Positions 1 through 6,836 of a DNA stretch of 42,173 bases are shown piece after piece. The notes under the pieces were generated by a model. The model had not been told where the DNA came from. It made no database searches and saw only the letters and a program-made list of their open reading frames with translations. Each line of letters opens with the position of its first letter. The first letter of the stretch is position 1. The DNA is from Nitrospinota bacterium (lineage in GTDB: Bacteria > Nitrospinota_A > UBA7883 > JACRGQ01). The stretch is from positions 1-42,173 of the forward strand of contig JACQBU010000055.1 of the NCBI GenBank assembly GCA_016194375.1, written 5' to 3'. The translations under genes and the position numbers were made by a program.

Positions 1-95
1 ATGTTCGGGACGCGCCCCATGTGTTTTTTGATGAGCTCGAATTCGTCGCCGGAAAGGCCGTGGTCGAGCGCGGTTTTAACCGTAACTTCCTTCAT
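1..95 (-). CDS. purL: Phosphoribosylformylglycinamidine synthase subunit PurL (N-terminal fragment)
   Basis: Only the first 31 codons lie in the window; the gene continues past base 1. From an ATG at 95 the frame reads MKEVTVKTALDHGLSGDEFE and then a helix ending in a GRVPN-like turn. This resembles the start of large PurL proteins, in which a 'xxHGLxxDEYxxIxxxLGRxPxxxEL' helix precedes the synthetase domain. PurL makes FGAM from FGAR, ATP and glutamine in purine synthesis. A TATAAT box ends 8 nt before the ATG and there is no Shine-Dalgarno sequence. The call rests on a short N-terminus, so identity is probable rather than certain. Confidence 0.7.
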   Translation of the reverse strand, partial: MKEVTVKTALDHGLSGDEFELIKKHMGRVPN

Positions 96-103
96 AGCGG
101 TGG

Positions 104-132
104 ATTATATCCCGCTTTTTTTGGCCGGATAA
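104..132 (-). promoter_or_regulatory. Promoter of purL, leaderless type
   Basis: On the minus strand a perfect TATAAT (104-109) lies 17 nt downstream of a weak -35 (TTATCC, 127-132). Only 8 nt separate the -10 box from the purL ATG, so transcription should start at or within about 2 nt of the start codon. Confidence 0.5.
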
Positions 133-156
133 AATTAACTGTTTCTTTTTTACGGT

Positions 157-1176
157 TCAGCCGGGCTTCTTTTCCGGCTTGAGCTGGCGGGGAACCGGAA
201 CCTTGAGCAACATCCCCGCCGGAACGTCGTCCTTTTCCGTCAACCCGTTCATGACGGCGATTTCGAACGCCATCCCCTCGTCCCCGGAAACCTCCTTGGC
301 GATCGACCTGAACGTGTCCCCCTTGTTTGCGGAGTAAGCCTTCAACACGTACGGCGGCGGGGTTTTTGTCGCGCGGTTTCCCTTGCCGTACGCAAGCCCC
401 TCCACCCCCTTGACGTATTGCTCGCGGTTAATCGCGAACTTTCCGCCCCGGTTTACGAGTATGTCCGCTTTCTCCTTGCTTTTCACTATTCGCTCCACGG
501 TGTCCGGGTGGCTCGCCATAAACCCGTGGTATTCCACTCCCGAAACCCTTTCCTTAAACTGTAGCTCCCTAAAAAAAACGGACTGCTCCCTCGGGTCGTA
601 CCCGGCGTCGGCGGAGTATATCAGGCCGAACTCGTCCGCCTGGAGCTCCAAGTCCCGCCCGTATCCGGCGCTGTTGAGCGCCGACAGGGTGGATGTTGCC
701 GTGACCCATGCCGCCGCGGCCTGCCCGCCGCCCCCGCCTGCCACCGTGGCGCCGAGCCCGGCCACCATCAGCAGGGCGTCACCGAGGCTTTTTTGCATCT
801 GCTTGTAGGAATGATGCCCCACGACGTGCCCTATCTCGTGCCCCATGACCGCGGCCAACTCCGCCTCGCTGTCAAGGTACGCCAGCATGCCCCGGGCGAC
901 GTAAACGTACCCGCCGGGGACGGCGAAGGCGTTGATCATGGGATCGTCAATCACGAGAAAATGAAACTGGAAGTCCGGCTCCTCGACGGACGCGAGGAGC
1001 TTTTGCCCCATGTCCGAGACGTACTTTTGAATCCTGTCGTCGGGATAGGCCCCCAACTGTTTCCTGACGACCTGGTCGTACTTCTCCCCGATGGCCGCCT
1101 CCTCCTTATTGTTGGCGGCGGCATAGGAAATTACCGCCGTCGCCGCGATTAGGAGTACGACCAACAACTTTTTCAT
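157..1176 (-). CDS. M48-family metalloprotease with C-terminal LysM-like domain
   Basis: Predicted secreted zinc protease of 339 residues, in the BepA/YfgC/LoiP group that handles outer-membrane proteins in the periplasm. Starting at the ATG at 1176, residues 1-21 form a signal peptide (MKK, hydrophobic core, SYA/A). The zinc site is HEIGH at 113-117 with the third ligand in an ExxxD motif (E177, D181). A glycine-rich loop follows the helix after HEIGH. Residues about 275-328 look like a LysM fold (YSANKGDTFRSIA ... LLKVPVP), which would tether the enzyme to peptidoglycan. It lacks the TPR tail of BepA. An upstream GTG (1185) would add three residues; I prefer 1176 because a TACAAT box (1187-1192) lies just upstream. 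The upstream neighbour diverges. Confidence 0.85.
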   Translation of the reverse strand: MKKLLVVLLIAATAVISYAAANNKEEAAIGEKYDQVVRKQLGAYPDDRIQKYVSDMGQKLLASVEEPDFQFHFLVIDDPMINAFAVPGGYVYVARGMLAYLDSEAELAAVMGHEIGHVVGHHSYKQMQKSLGDALLMVAGLGATVAGGGGGQAAAAWVTATSTLSALNSAGYGRDLELQADEFGLIYSADAGYDPREQSVFFRELQFKERVSGVEYHGFMASHPDTVERIVKSKEKADILVNRGGKFAINREQYVKGVEGLAYGKGNRATKTPPPYVLKAYSANKGDTFRSIAKEVSGDEGMAFEIAVMNGLTEKDDVPAGMLLKVPVPRQLKPEKKPG

Positions 1177-1228
1177 GTCAATCACGATTGTACCACCGCC
1201 GTCCGCGCAAATGGTTTATCATTAAGTG

Positions 1229-2536
1229 ATGGCGCAAATTGAGATGAATTTCGACCAAGCACCGGAACCAAAGCCGGCGCGTCAAAAGCGCGTGGTCGTG
1301 TTCGACGTGGAGACGCGACTCTCCGCGGAGGAGGTCGGCGGCTGGGACAACAGACGGCTGATGCGCGTGGCCGTCGCGGTCGCCCACGATTCGCAGGACG
1401 GCAAATTCAAGGTCTTCTACGAGGAGCAGATGAACGAACTTTTGTCCCTGCTGAAGGGAGCCGACCTCGTGGTGGGGTACAACTCGCGCCGGTTCGACTA
1501 CGACGTGCTGGGCGGCTACACGTCCGAGCCCCTGGCCGCAGTGCTTCCGACCCTGGACGTCATGGAGGAGCTTGAAAAGCGGCTCGGGTTCAGGGTGAAG
1601 CTGGACAACGTGGCGCAGAACACGCTCGGCGTGGGAAAAAGCGGCGACGGAATGCAGTCCCTGCGGTGGGTCAAGGAGGGGAAGCTGGACCTTGTGCGGG
1701 ACTACTGCATACAGGACGTGAAGGTCACGCTGGACGTGTTCAAGCACGCGGTGGACAAGGGGGAGTTGTCTTATTCCGACAAGAAGGGGAACAAGAAAAG
1801 CGTGAGGCTAGACCTGGACCTGGAGAAGTTCTACAAAAGGCCCCACATGAACGAATGGGAACCCAAGGAATACGACGCCTGGTACGACACGCCGATAGGG
1901 AGGGCGTCGGACCGGATCGAGAAGGAACTGATTTTCTCGCTGGCGGACGCAAAGAATTGGGGGAGGGTGCTGGACGTCGGTTGCGGCACGGGGGCGTATT
2001 CCATCGAACTGGCCAAAAGAGGGGCGCGCACGACGGGCGTCGACGGTTCCGAACGGATGCTCGGCTGGGCGACGGCCAAGGCCGCCAAGGAAGGGGTTCG
2101 CGTCAATTTCGTCCGCGCGGACGCGGTGAGGCTTCCGTTTCCCGACGGTCATTTTGATTTTGTCCTCTCGGTTGGCGCGCTTTGTTTTGTCAAAGACCTG
2201 GAAAAAACGCTTCTTGAGATGAGGAGGGTCCTAAAACCCGGCGGGACGTTGGTGGTCGGCGTCCTCAACAAATGGTCCCCCTGGGCGCTCCTGCGGCGCA
2301 TAAAAGGGCTGTTCAAAAACACGATTTACGACAAGGCCACGTTCATGTCCCCTCCCGAACTAGCCTCGGCCCTTGCGAGGGCGGGGTTTGAGGTCAGAAT
2401 GCTCGAGACCCGCATTTTCTTTCTTCCCATAAACAGCGGCGCGTACCTTTGGGCGGCCGCCCCCTTTGAAAGGGCGTGTGGTTTGGTCGCGCCCCGAACG
2501 GGGGCGTTCCTCGCCGCGTCGGCGATAAGACAGTAG
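1229..2536 (+). CDS. Fusion of DEDD-type RNase H-fold exonuclease and class I SAM methyltransferase
   Basis: One uninterrupted 435-codon frame with two domains normally found apart. Residues about 20-195 resemble the YprB-type DEDD exonuclease: FDVET (D26, E28), GYNSRRFDYDVL (D90) and YCIQDVKVT (D163) supply the acidic residues. Residues about 205-435 are a Rossmann methyltransferase: the family's usual start 'YDAWYDTPIGR', motif I VLDVGCGTG (247-255), then GVDGS and the post-motif 'RRVLKPGG'. The methyltransferase substrate cannot be told; a UbiE/Methyltransf_11-like small-molecule enzyme is likely. The join around residue 205 looks like two complete proteins placed end to end. Start: ATG at 1229, with GTG at 1226 also possible. 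There is no Shine-Dalgarno sequence; TATCAT ends 6 nt upstream. A real fusion and a lost stop codon cannot be told apart here. Confidence 0.75.
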   Translation: MAQIEMNFDQAPEPKPARQKRVVVFDVETRLSAEEVGGWDNRRLMRVAVAVAHDSQDGKFKVFYEEQMNELLSLLKGADLVVGYNSRRFDYDVLGGYTSEPLAAVLPTLDVMEELEKRLGFRVKLDNVAQNTLGVGKSGDGMQSLRWVKEGKLDLVRDYCIQDVKVTLDVFKHAVDKGELSYSDKKGNKKSVRLDLDLEKFYKRPHMNEWEPKEYDAWYDTPIGRASDRIEKELIFSLADAKNWGRVLDVGCGTGAYSIELAKRGARTTGVDGSERMLGWATAKAAKEGVRVNFVRADAVRLPFPDGHFDFVLSVGALCFVKDLEKTLLEMRRVLKPGGTLVVGVLNKWSPWALLRRIKGLFKNTIYDKATFMSPPELASALARAGFEVRMLETRIFFLPINSGAYLWAAAPFERACGLVAPRTGAFLAASAIRQ

Positions 2537-2579
2537 GTCGTTCCCGAAACGGCCCGGGAAAAGTCGCCGCCTTGATTTC

Positions 2580-2608
2580 TTCAAAATTTAACGGGGGTGA
2601 AGTATCAT
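2580..2608 (+). promoter_or_regulatory. Candidate promoter of the NitT/TauT-type ATPase gene
   Basis: TTCAAA (2580-2585), 17-nt spacer, TATCAT (2603-2608), then 6 nt to an ATG at 2615. This favours ATG 2615 over the upstream GTG at 2597, which would lie inside the promoter spacer. Moderate support only. Confidence 0.35.
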
Positions 2609-2614
2609 TTACTG

Positions 2615-3916
2615 ATGCAATTGTTAAACGAGGGGGACGGGACGCTTTGCGCGGCGAAAGACGTAAGCCATAATTTTATCCGTCCCGGCAACGTGCGGCT
2701 GAACGTCCTTGACAACATAAACCTCTCCATAAGGCCGCGCGAGGTCATAGCCCTGCTCGGCCCCTCCGGTTGCGGGAAATCCACCATACTGCGGATACTG
2801 GCGGGGCTGATAAAGCCGACCGAGGGGGAGATCTTCTATCACGGGAAGCCGCTCGCGGGGCTCAACCCCGGCGTCTCCATAGTCTTCCAAAGCTTCGCCC
2901 TCTACCCGTGGATGACCGTTTCGGAAAACGTGGAGATGGTTCTCAAGACCCACGGTTTCCAGCAGGACGAGATACAGAAAAGAACGGAGGACGTCCTAAA
3001 AAAAGTCGGGCTGATCGGGTTTGACGACGCCTATCCCCGCGAGCTTTCCGGGGGGATGAAGCAAAGGGTGGGAATAGCCCGCGCCATGTCCGTCAACCCC
3101 GAAATTCTCTTCATGGACGAGCCGTTCAGCTCGGTTGACGCCCTCACGGCGGAGAGCCTTAGGGCGGAGGTGCTGGACATCTGGGCGATGTCGGAAAGGA
3201 ACCCAAGCTCGATACTCCTCGTGAGCCACGACATAAAGGAGGTCGTTTACATGGCCGACCGCATAGTCGTGCTTTCATCGAACCCGGGAAGGGTGAGGAC
3301 GATCCTTGAGAACCCCCTGCCGCGCCCCAGGGATTACCGCTCCAGCGGATTCCTAAGGCTCATGGACCAGCTTCACGAGATAATCACCGGCCACGAAATG
3401 CCGGACGTCGCCGTCGCGCCGGCCGCGGGGTTCACCCCGCCGCTTATAGAGCCGCTTCCGGACGCGACTCCGAGCGAGATAGTGGGACTTTTGGAGTACC
3501 TTGACGCGCGCGGCGGAAGGGCGGACGTGTTCCAGATAGCCACGGACACGCATAGGGAGTTCGGGGAGATAATCAAGGTCGTGAAGGCCGCCGAGATGCT
3601 GGATTTCGTGGACACCCCCAAGCGACAGGTGTTGCTCGAGCCGGTCGGGAGCAGGCTCGTGAAGGGGAACGCGGAGGAGCGCGGCGCCATCTGGAGGGAA
3701 CAGATATTAAAGCTCGCGCTTTTTCCCCGCATAATAGACCTGATAGAAAAACAGGAGGGGGGGGAGCTCGACAAGGAGACGATTATGGACATCGTCATCT
3801 TTTCCATGCCCTTCGAGGATTTTGAAAAAACCTTCAACAACATCGTCGGATGGGGAAGGTACGGAAACCTTTTTGCATACCACGACGACACGGACAAGCT
3901 GTCGCTCGCCAAATGA
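2615..3916 (+). CDS. ABC transporter ATP-binding protein, nitrate/sulfonate/taurine type, with AAA-associated C-terminal domain
   Basis: 433 residues from ATG 2615 (a GTG at 2597 adds six). Residues 10-245 are a complete NitT/TauT-type ATPase: Walker A GPSGCGKS (49-56), Q-loop VFQSFALYPW, signature LSGGMKQR (144-151), Walker B ILFMDEP (164-170) and the switch His in LLVSHDIKE (H205). Residues about 285-425 match the 'AAA-associated C-terminal' domain found on a subset of these ATPases (TPSEIVGLLEYLDARGG at its start). Family members energise uptake of nitrate, sulfonates, bicarbonate or similar anions with a BPD-type permease and a periplasmic binding protein. Neither partner gene is adjacent: the upstream gene is unrelated and the downstream gene is convergent. 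The substrate is unknown. Confidence 0.88.
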   Translation: MQLLNEGDGTLCAAKDVSHNFIRPGNVRLNVLDNINLSIRPREVIALLGPSGCGKSTILRILAGLIKPTEGEIFYHGKPLAGLNPGVSIVFQSFALYPWMTVSENVEMVLKTHGFQQDEIQKRTEDVLKKVGLIGFDDAYPRELSGGMKQRVGIARAMSVNPEILFMDEPFSSVDALTAESLRAEVLDIWAMSERNPSSILLVSHDIKEVVYMADRIVVLSSNPGRVRTILENPLPRPRDYRSSGFLRLMDQLHEIITGHEMPDVAVAPAAGFTPPLIEPLPDATPSEIVGLLEYLDARGGRADVFQIATDTHREFGEIIKVVKAAEMLDFVDTPKRQVLLEPVGSRLVKGNAEERGAIWREQILKLALFPRIIDLIEKQEGGELDKETIMDIVIFSMPFEDFEKTFNNIVGWGRYGNLFAYHDDTDKLSLAK

Positions 3917-3999
3917 CGCCCCGCAAATAAACCCGGCGCGCCCGGTTGGCGGCGGGGAAAGGCGAGTGCTCCGTCCGTCCTGCCCGCGCCCGCCGAGCC

Positions 4000-4587
4000 T
4001 TAGAATGAAAGGTTGACGCCCAGATTGAAGGCGAGCGGGCCAACTCCGACCTGCGCCCTGACGACGGGGGTAAATTTCATCTCAAATCCCGCGGTCCAGT
4101 AAAGACCGCCGAGAAAGGTGGATTGTTGCAGGCCGAACTTGTCGTTCCACGTCGCCGTGCCGGAGGCTACGCCCAGCCCGCCGTACCAGCCGTAGTTCCA
4201 GCGTCTGGGGGTCGAGCCAAGTTTATAATGGTAAACGCCGGCAACGTCAAAATAAGTGACGTTTGTCGTGCCAATCGGCGCCCCGTAACTTATCGACGCC
4301 AGGTCGGCCTGTACCGCAAGGTCGTCAAACAAGAAATACGACCCCGTCACATCCACGCCCCCAAACCAATTCGAGACGAATCCGACCCCCGCGGATTTCT
4401 CGCCTGCGCGAAACATGGACGGCTGGTCAAAGGCGGAGGTTCCGCCGGAAATTGCGGCTTGGGAATCGCTCGCGGCATAAGCGGACGTCGCGGCGAACCA
4501 CGAAACAAGGGAGGCCAAAAGGAATAATCTAAGGGCCGCGCCGCCGATTGACGGGGTCCTCGCAACCTTCATAAATAAGTCCTTCAT
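4000..4587 (-). CDS. Predicted outer-membrane beta-barrel protein
   Basis: 195 residues with a cleavable signal peptide (hydrophobic stretch 19-38, cut near AYA/AS). The mature part alternates hydrophobic and polar residues in short strands rich in Tyr, Trp and Gly (for example VDVTGSYFLFDDLAVQADLA and WYGGLGVASG), and ends in FNLGVNLSF, the terminal-Phe strand signal recognised by BamA. Size fits a small 8-stranded barrel of the OmpX/OmpA-like fold. No specific family or ligand can be assigned. GGAG lies 5 nt before the ATG, and a TATAAT box lies about 80 nt upstream, so it appears to be a single-gene unit. It is convergent with the ATPase gene. Confidence 0.72.
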   Translation of the reverse strand: MKDLFMKVARTPSIGGAALRLFLLASLVSWFAATSAYAASDSQAAISGGTSAFDQPSMFRAGEKSAGVGFVSNWFGGVDVTGSYFLFDDLAVQADLASISYGAPIGTTNVTYFDVAGVYHYKLGSTPRRWNYGWYGGLGVASGTATWNDKFGLQQSTFLGGLYWTAGFEMKFTPVVRAQVGVGPLAFNLGVNLSF

Positions 4588-4666
4588 ATAATTCTCCGAA
4601 AAAACATTTTCTCCCTAAAATATGGGGGGTTGACTTCCACTCGTTACCAAGCCACCCTTTACATAA

Positions 4667-4672
4667 ATTATA
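4667..4672 (-). promoter_or_regulatory. -10 box upstream of the OMP gene
   Basis: Perfect TATAAT on the minus strand, giving a leader of roughly 70-75 nt with a Shine-Dalgarno sequence. No good -35 lies at 16-18 nt spacing. Confidence 0.35.
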
Positions 4673-4710
4673 ACTCATTCGTTTGACCGATAATTCCAAG
4701 CCGATATTTT

Positions 4711-4851
4711 GGTAGCGCCTCAGTTTGAAATTTATGGGGATCGCCACGACCTCTTTGAGAGGTCTCGCGATGACAATTATTTGTCATTGCGAGCGAAGCG
4801 AAGCAATCCCGCACGCTTCTTTTTCGATTATTTTTAAACTGAGGCGCTACC
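4711..4851. mobile_element. MITE-like element, 141 bp, with terminal inverted repeats and target duplication
   Basis: The ends are perfect 16-bp inverted repeats: GGTAGCGCCTCAGTTT at 4711-4726 and its complement at 4836-4851. The element is flanked by the direct repeat GATATTTT (4703-4710 and 4852-4859). Because the flanks and ends share bases, identity extends to 12 bp (CCGATATTTTGG). The interior has small palindromes (CCTCTTTGAGAGG; TGACAATTATTTGTCA) and a copy of the dispersed unit gtcattgcgag...gcaatc (4783-4810). It has no ORF, so it would need a transposase acting in trans. A second, truncated copy lies at 6009-6060. The rest of the gene-free stretch 4588-5223 holds the OMP promoter and another repeat (5028-5161). 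Confidence 0.8.
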
Positions 4852-5027
4852 GATATTTTGGAGTTGATTTTCTAAACGCCGTTCGAGCTAAATCGAGGCG
4901 ATAAAATAAAACGCGAGCCCGAGATGTTCCTTCAAGGCGACGGCCGATTTCTCGAAATTGTCGGCGTCGGGCTCGGCCACTCTCGCGGCAACATCACATC
5001 GTCGCGTCAGCGGCGGGCTTTTATTTT

Positions 5028-5161
5028 GCGTCCTCCGGACGCAACACGGACAGGAGTGTCCGTGCCACCAATCCATCGGCCCCCACTCGCTAGGTAGGGG
5101 AGGCAATCTTGCCTCCCAGCACGGCAGGATTGCCGTGCCTACCAATTCTGTCCGGAGGCGC
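5028..5161. repeat. Composite palindromic intergenic repeat
   Basis: The outer arms GCGTCCTCCGGAC (5028-5040) and GTCCGGAGGCGC (5150-5161) are inverted copies differing by one base. Inside are three hairpins: ACGGACAGGAGTGTCCGT, GGGAGGCAATCTTGCCTCCC, and GCACGGCAGGATTGCCGTGC. A related stretch occurs at 28921-28971, so this is a dispersed family. No coding capacity. Confidence 0.6.
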
Positions 5162-5223
5162 TCCCTAATCGGTCGCGCACGCAATCTCGGTTTCGAGCCC
5201 CTCGATATCCTCGGCCTTAAAGT

Positions 5224-5299
5224 TGGTGGGCGAAACAGGGCTCGAACCTGTGGCATCCACCTTGTAAGGGTGGCGCTCTACCAACTGAGCTATTCGCCC
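5224..5299 (-). tRNA. tRNA-Val (anticodon TAC)
   Basis: 76 nt including an encoded CCA. The acceptor stem GGGCGAA pairs with TTCGCCC. The D-arm contains TAGCTCAGTTGGTAGAGC, the anticodon arm is CCACC-CTTACAA-GGTGG with anticodon TAC (reads GUA), and the T-arm is ACAGG-TTCGAGC-CCTGT. Its own promoter lies just upstream, in the gap after lexA. Confidence 0.97.
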
Positions 5300-5307
5300 G
5301 GCAAAGA

Positions 5308-5343
5308 GGACGCGATTATAACCCGCGTCCTTTTAAAGAACAA
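5308..5343 (-). promoter_or_regulatory. Promoter of tRNA-Val set in an inverted repeat that may terminate lexA
   Basis: On the minus strand TTGTTC (5338-5343), 17-nt spacer and a perfect TATAAT (5315-5320) predict a start about 9 nt before the tRNA. The -10 box lies in the 9-nt loop of a perfect 7-bp inverted repeat, GGACGCG (5308-5314) with CGCGTCC (5324-5330). As RNA from lexA this would form a GC-rich hairpin about 20 nt after the lexA stop codon, so the same bases may act as terminator and promoter. Confidence 0.6.
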
Positions 5344-5347
5344 AGCG

Positions 5348-5956
5348 TCAGGAAAACTTTCTTATCACGCCGACCACGATCCCCTGCACGCTCACCCTGT
5401 CCGCCTCGAAATACATGGGCCGCATGCCCGGATTGGAGGGCTCAAGCCTAACTTTTGCGCCCTCCGAAAAATATTTCTTCAACGTCGCCTCCCGGCCGTC
5501 TATCAACGCGACGACGGTCTGCCCCTGTTTGGCGATCCCGGCCTTGCGGACCAGCACGAGGTCGCCGTCGAGGATGTGGTCGTCTATCATGGACTCCCCC
5601 CTGACCCGAAGAAGGTAGCAGGTCTCGTCCGCCCCGAGCTCCTGGGGAAGGGCCATCGTTTCGGCCTCGGCGTACGATTCTATCGGATGACCCGCGGCAA
5701 TGACCCCCAAAACCGAAACGGGAACGCCGCCTAGGCGCGCGCCGTCCGAAGGTATGATTTCAATCGAGCGGTGGCGGTTCGGCGAGCGTCGAATAAGCCC
5801 CTTGTCCTGAAGGTTTTGAAGATGCTGATGCACGGTGGCGGGGGAGCTAATCCCGAACTGGCCCCTTATCTCGCCGATGCTGGGGGCGTAACCGTGTTTC
5901 GCCATGAAGACGTTCACAAAATCCAAGATTTCCTTCTGACGTTTGGTCACAAACAT
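5348..5956 (-). CDS. lexA: LexA repressor, SOS master regulator
   Basis: 202 residues from ATG 5956, the usual LexA length. Residues 1-66 form the winged HTH (TKRQKEILDFV at the start; recognition region PATVHQHLQNLQDKGLI). The autocleavage site is Ala88-Gly89 in VIAAGHPI. The catalytic dyad is Ser122 (GESM) and Lys160 (EATLKKY). RecA-stimulated self-cleavage inactivates the repressor after DNA damage. An upstream in-frame ATG at 5992 would add 12 residues, but that segment holds a near-consensus promoter, so 5956 is the likely start. No Shine-Dalgarno sequence is present; the mRNA is predicted to be leaderless. tRNA-Val follows on the same strand. Confidence 0.97.
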   Translation of the reverse strand: MFVTKRQKEILDFVNVFMAKHGYAPSIGEIRGQFGISSPATVHQHLQNLQDKGLIRRSPNRHRSIEIIPSDGARLGGVPVSVLGVIAAGHPIESYAEAETMALPQELGADETCYLLRVRGESMIDDHILDGDLVLVRKAGIAKQGQTVVALIDGREATLKKYFSEGAKVRLEPSNPGMRPMYFEADRVSVQGIVVGVIRKFS

Positions 5957-5992
5957 AGGGCGAAGTATAACCGAAAGTAGGGCGAAAATCAA
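5956..5992 (-). promoter_or_regulatory. lexA promoter with paired direct repeats (candidate SOS operator)
   Basis: TTGATT (5987-5992), 17-nt spacer, TATACT (5964-5969), then 7 nt to the lexA ATG. The 9-bp motif TTCGCCCTA (minus strand) occurs twice, at 5978-5986 in the spacer and 5956-5964 between the -10 box and the start codon, 22 bp apart (about two helical turns). It is neither the E. coli CTG-N10-CAG box nor the GAAC-N4-GTTC box. Because lexA is normally autoregulated, this repeat is the best local operator candidate. Confidence 0.55.
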
Positions 5993-6008
5993 CGACTCCG
6001 GTAAAATG

Positions 6009-6060
6009 GGTAGTGCCTCGGTTTGAAATTTATGGGGATCGCCACGACCTCTTTAAGAGG
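6009..6060. mobile_element. Truncated copy of the MITE-like element (left 52 bp)
   Basis: Matches 4711-4762 with 3 differences in 52 bases, then homology stops. The right inverted repeat is absent nearby. It lies immediately upstream of the lexA promoter. Confidence 0.75.
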
Positions 6061-6140
6061 CGAATGCGGACACAGTTTGCTTATCTCTGCTAATAATGAC
6101 ACGTGACAGACCTTTTTTATTAGTTACGGAATGTTCCTTC

Positions 6141-6797
6141 TCACAGCCTCCTCCAAACCATAACCACGCGTCCGACGACGGTTCTTTGCTCGTCAAGTCT
6201 TATCTTGGAAGCATGTGCGCAGGAGCGTTCCTTGTTGTCACAAGTCACCTCGATTTCTTTGGCGGAAAGGCGAGTAAGGCGCCTGAGAAGTAGGGAGTTA
6301 CCAGTTCTCAAAACATAAATGCTTCCGTCATGTATGAACTTGGTTTCGCTGGTATCAATGGCCACGAGTTCCCCAATCCGGAGCGTCGGTTCCATACAGT
6401 CGCAGTTTACGTAGTGGCAGAGGACCGAGTCGGGCGCCAGCTTAAGGTCTTCCAAAACACGCTTGCTGATGCTAAGCGTGTCGGATGTTTGCTTAAGGTC
6501 GGACATGGAACCTTCCCCCTTGGGGGCGTGGACTTCGTATAGGGGTATGGTGACGGAGCCAGAAACATCCGGCGACGGATCGGACGTCGCATCAGAAAAC
6601 AAACTTTCGTAATTAACGCCGGTTTCCGCGCAAAGCACCTTGATTTTGTCAAGAGGAAGGCTGTTTCTCCTGATTCTTTCCGATAGAGCGGCCTTACCCA
6701 TTCCAAGCCGCTCGGCAAGCTGATTGTCCCGGCGCAAACCCAGCGCGGCCTTTAGCCTGACGATGGTATGTTCGGCGTCAATCCGTTTTTGTTTCAT
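6141..6797 (-). CDS. Phage-type HTH repressor with S24/LexA-like domain lacking the catalytic dyad
   Basis: 218 residues from ATG 6797 (a TTG at 6806 would add three). Residues 10-66 form a CI-type HTH (DNQLAERLGMGKAALSERIRR). Residues about 80-218 match the peptidase S24 fold of lambda-CI-like repressors. The nucleophile position, normally GDSMEPT, reads CDCMEPT, so Ser is replaced by Cys134. The Lys position reads LLLRRL, giving Arg172. No Ala-Gly cleavage site is visible in the hinge (VHAPKGEGS). It probably cannot self-cleave and may be relieved by another signal or be a fixed repressor. It diverges from a Cro-like gene 39 bp away, as in a phage immunity switch, but no other phage gene is present. 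Confidence 0.82.
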   Translation of the reverse strand: MKQKRIDAEHTIVRLKAALGLRRDNQLAERLGMGKAALSERIRRNSLPLDKIKVLCAETGVNYESLFSDATSDPSPDVSGSVTIPLYEVHAPKGEGSMSDLKQTSDTLSISKRVLEDLKLAPDSVLCHYVNCDCMEPTLRIGELVAIDTSETKFIHDGSIYVLRTGNSLLLRRLTRLSAKEIEVTCDNKERSCAHASKIRLDEQRTVVGRVVMVWRRL

Positions 6798-6799
6798 GC

Positions 6800-6828
6800 T
6801 TGACAAATCAAATATTTATTAATAAAGT
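6800..6828 (+). promoter_or_regulatory. Promoter of the Cro-like gene, abutting the repressor start
   Basis: Consensus TTGACA (6800-6805), 17-nt A/T spacer, TAAAGT (6823-6828), then 8 nt to the GTG at 6837, with no Shine-Dalgarno sequence. The -35 box begins 3 bp from the repressor's ATG, so both genes are controlled within a 39-bp gap. Confidence 0.6.
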
Positions 6829-6836
6829 ACATATCC

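Noticed and set aside
5348..5992. Longer LexA starting at ATG 5992
   Set aside because: The extra 12 codons overlap the -35 and -10 boxes of a near-consensus promoter, and the shorter form has the normal LexA length.
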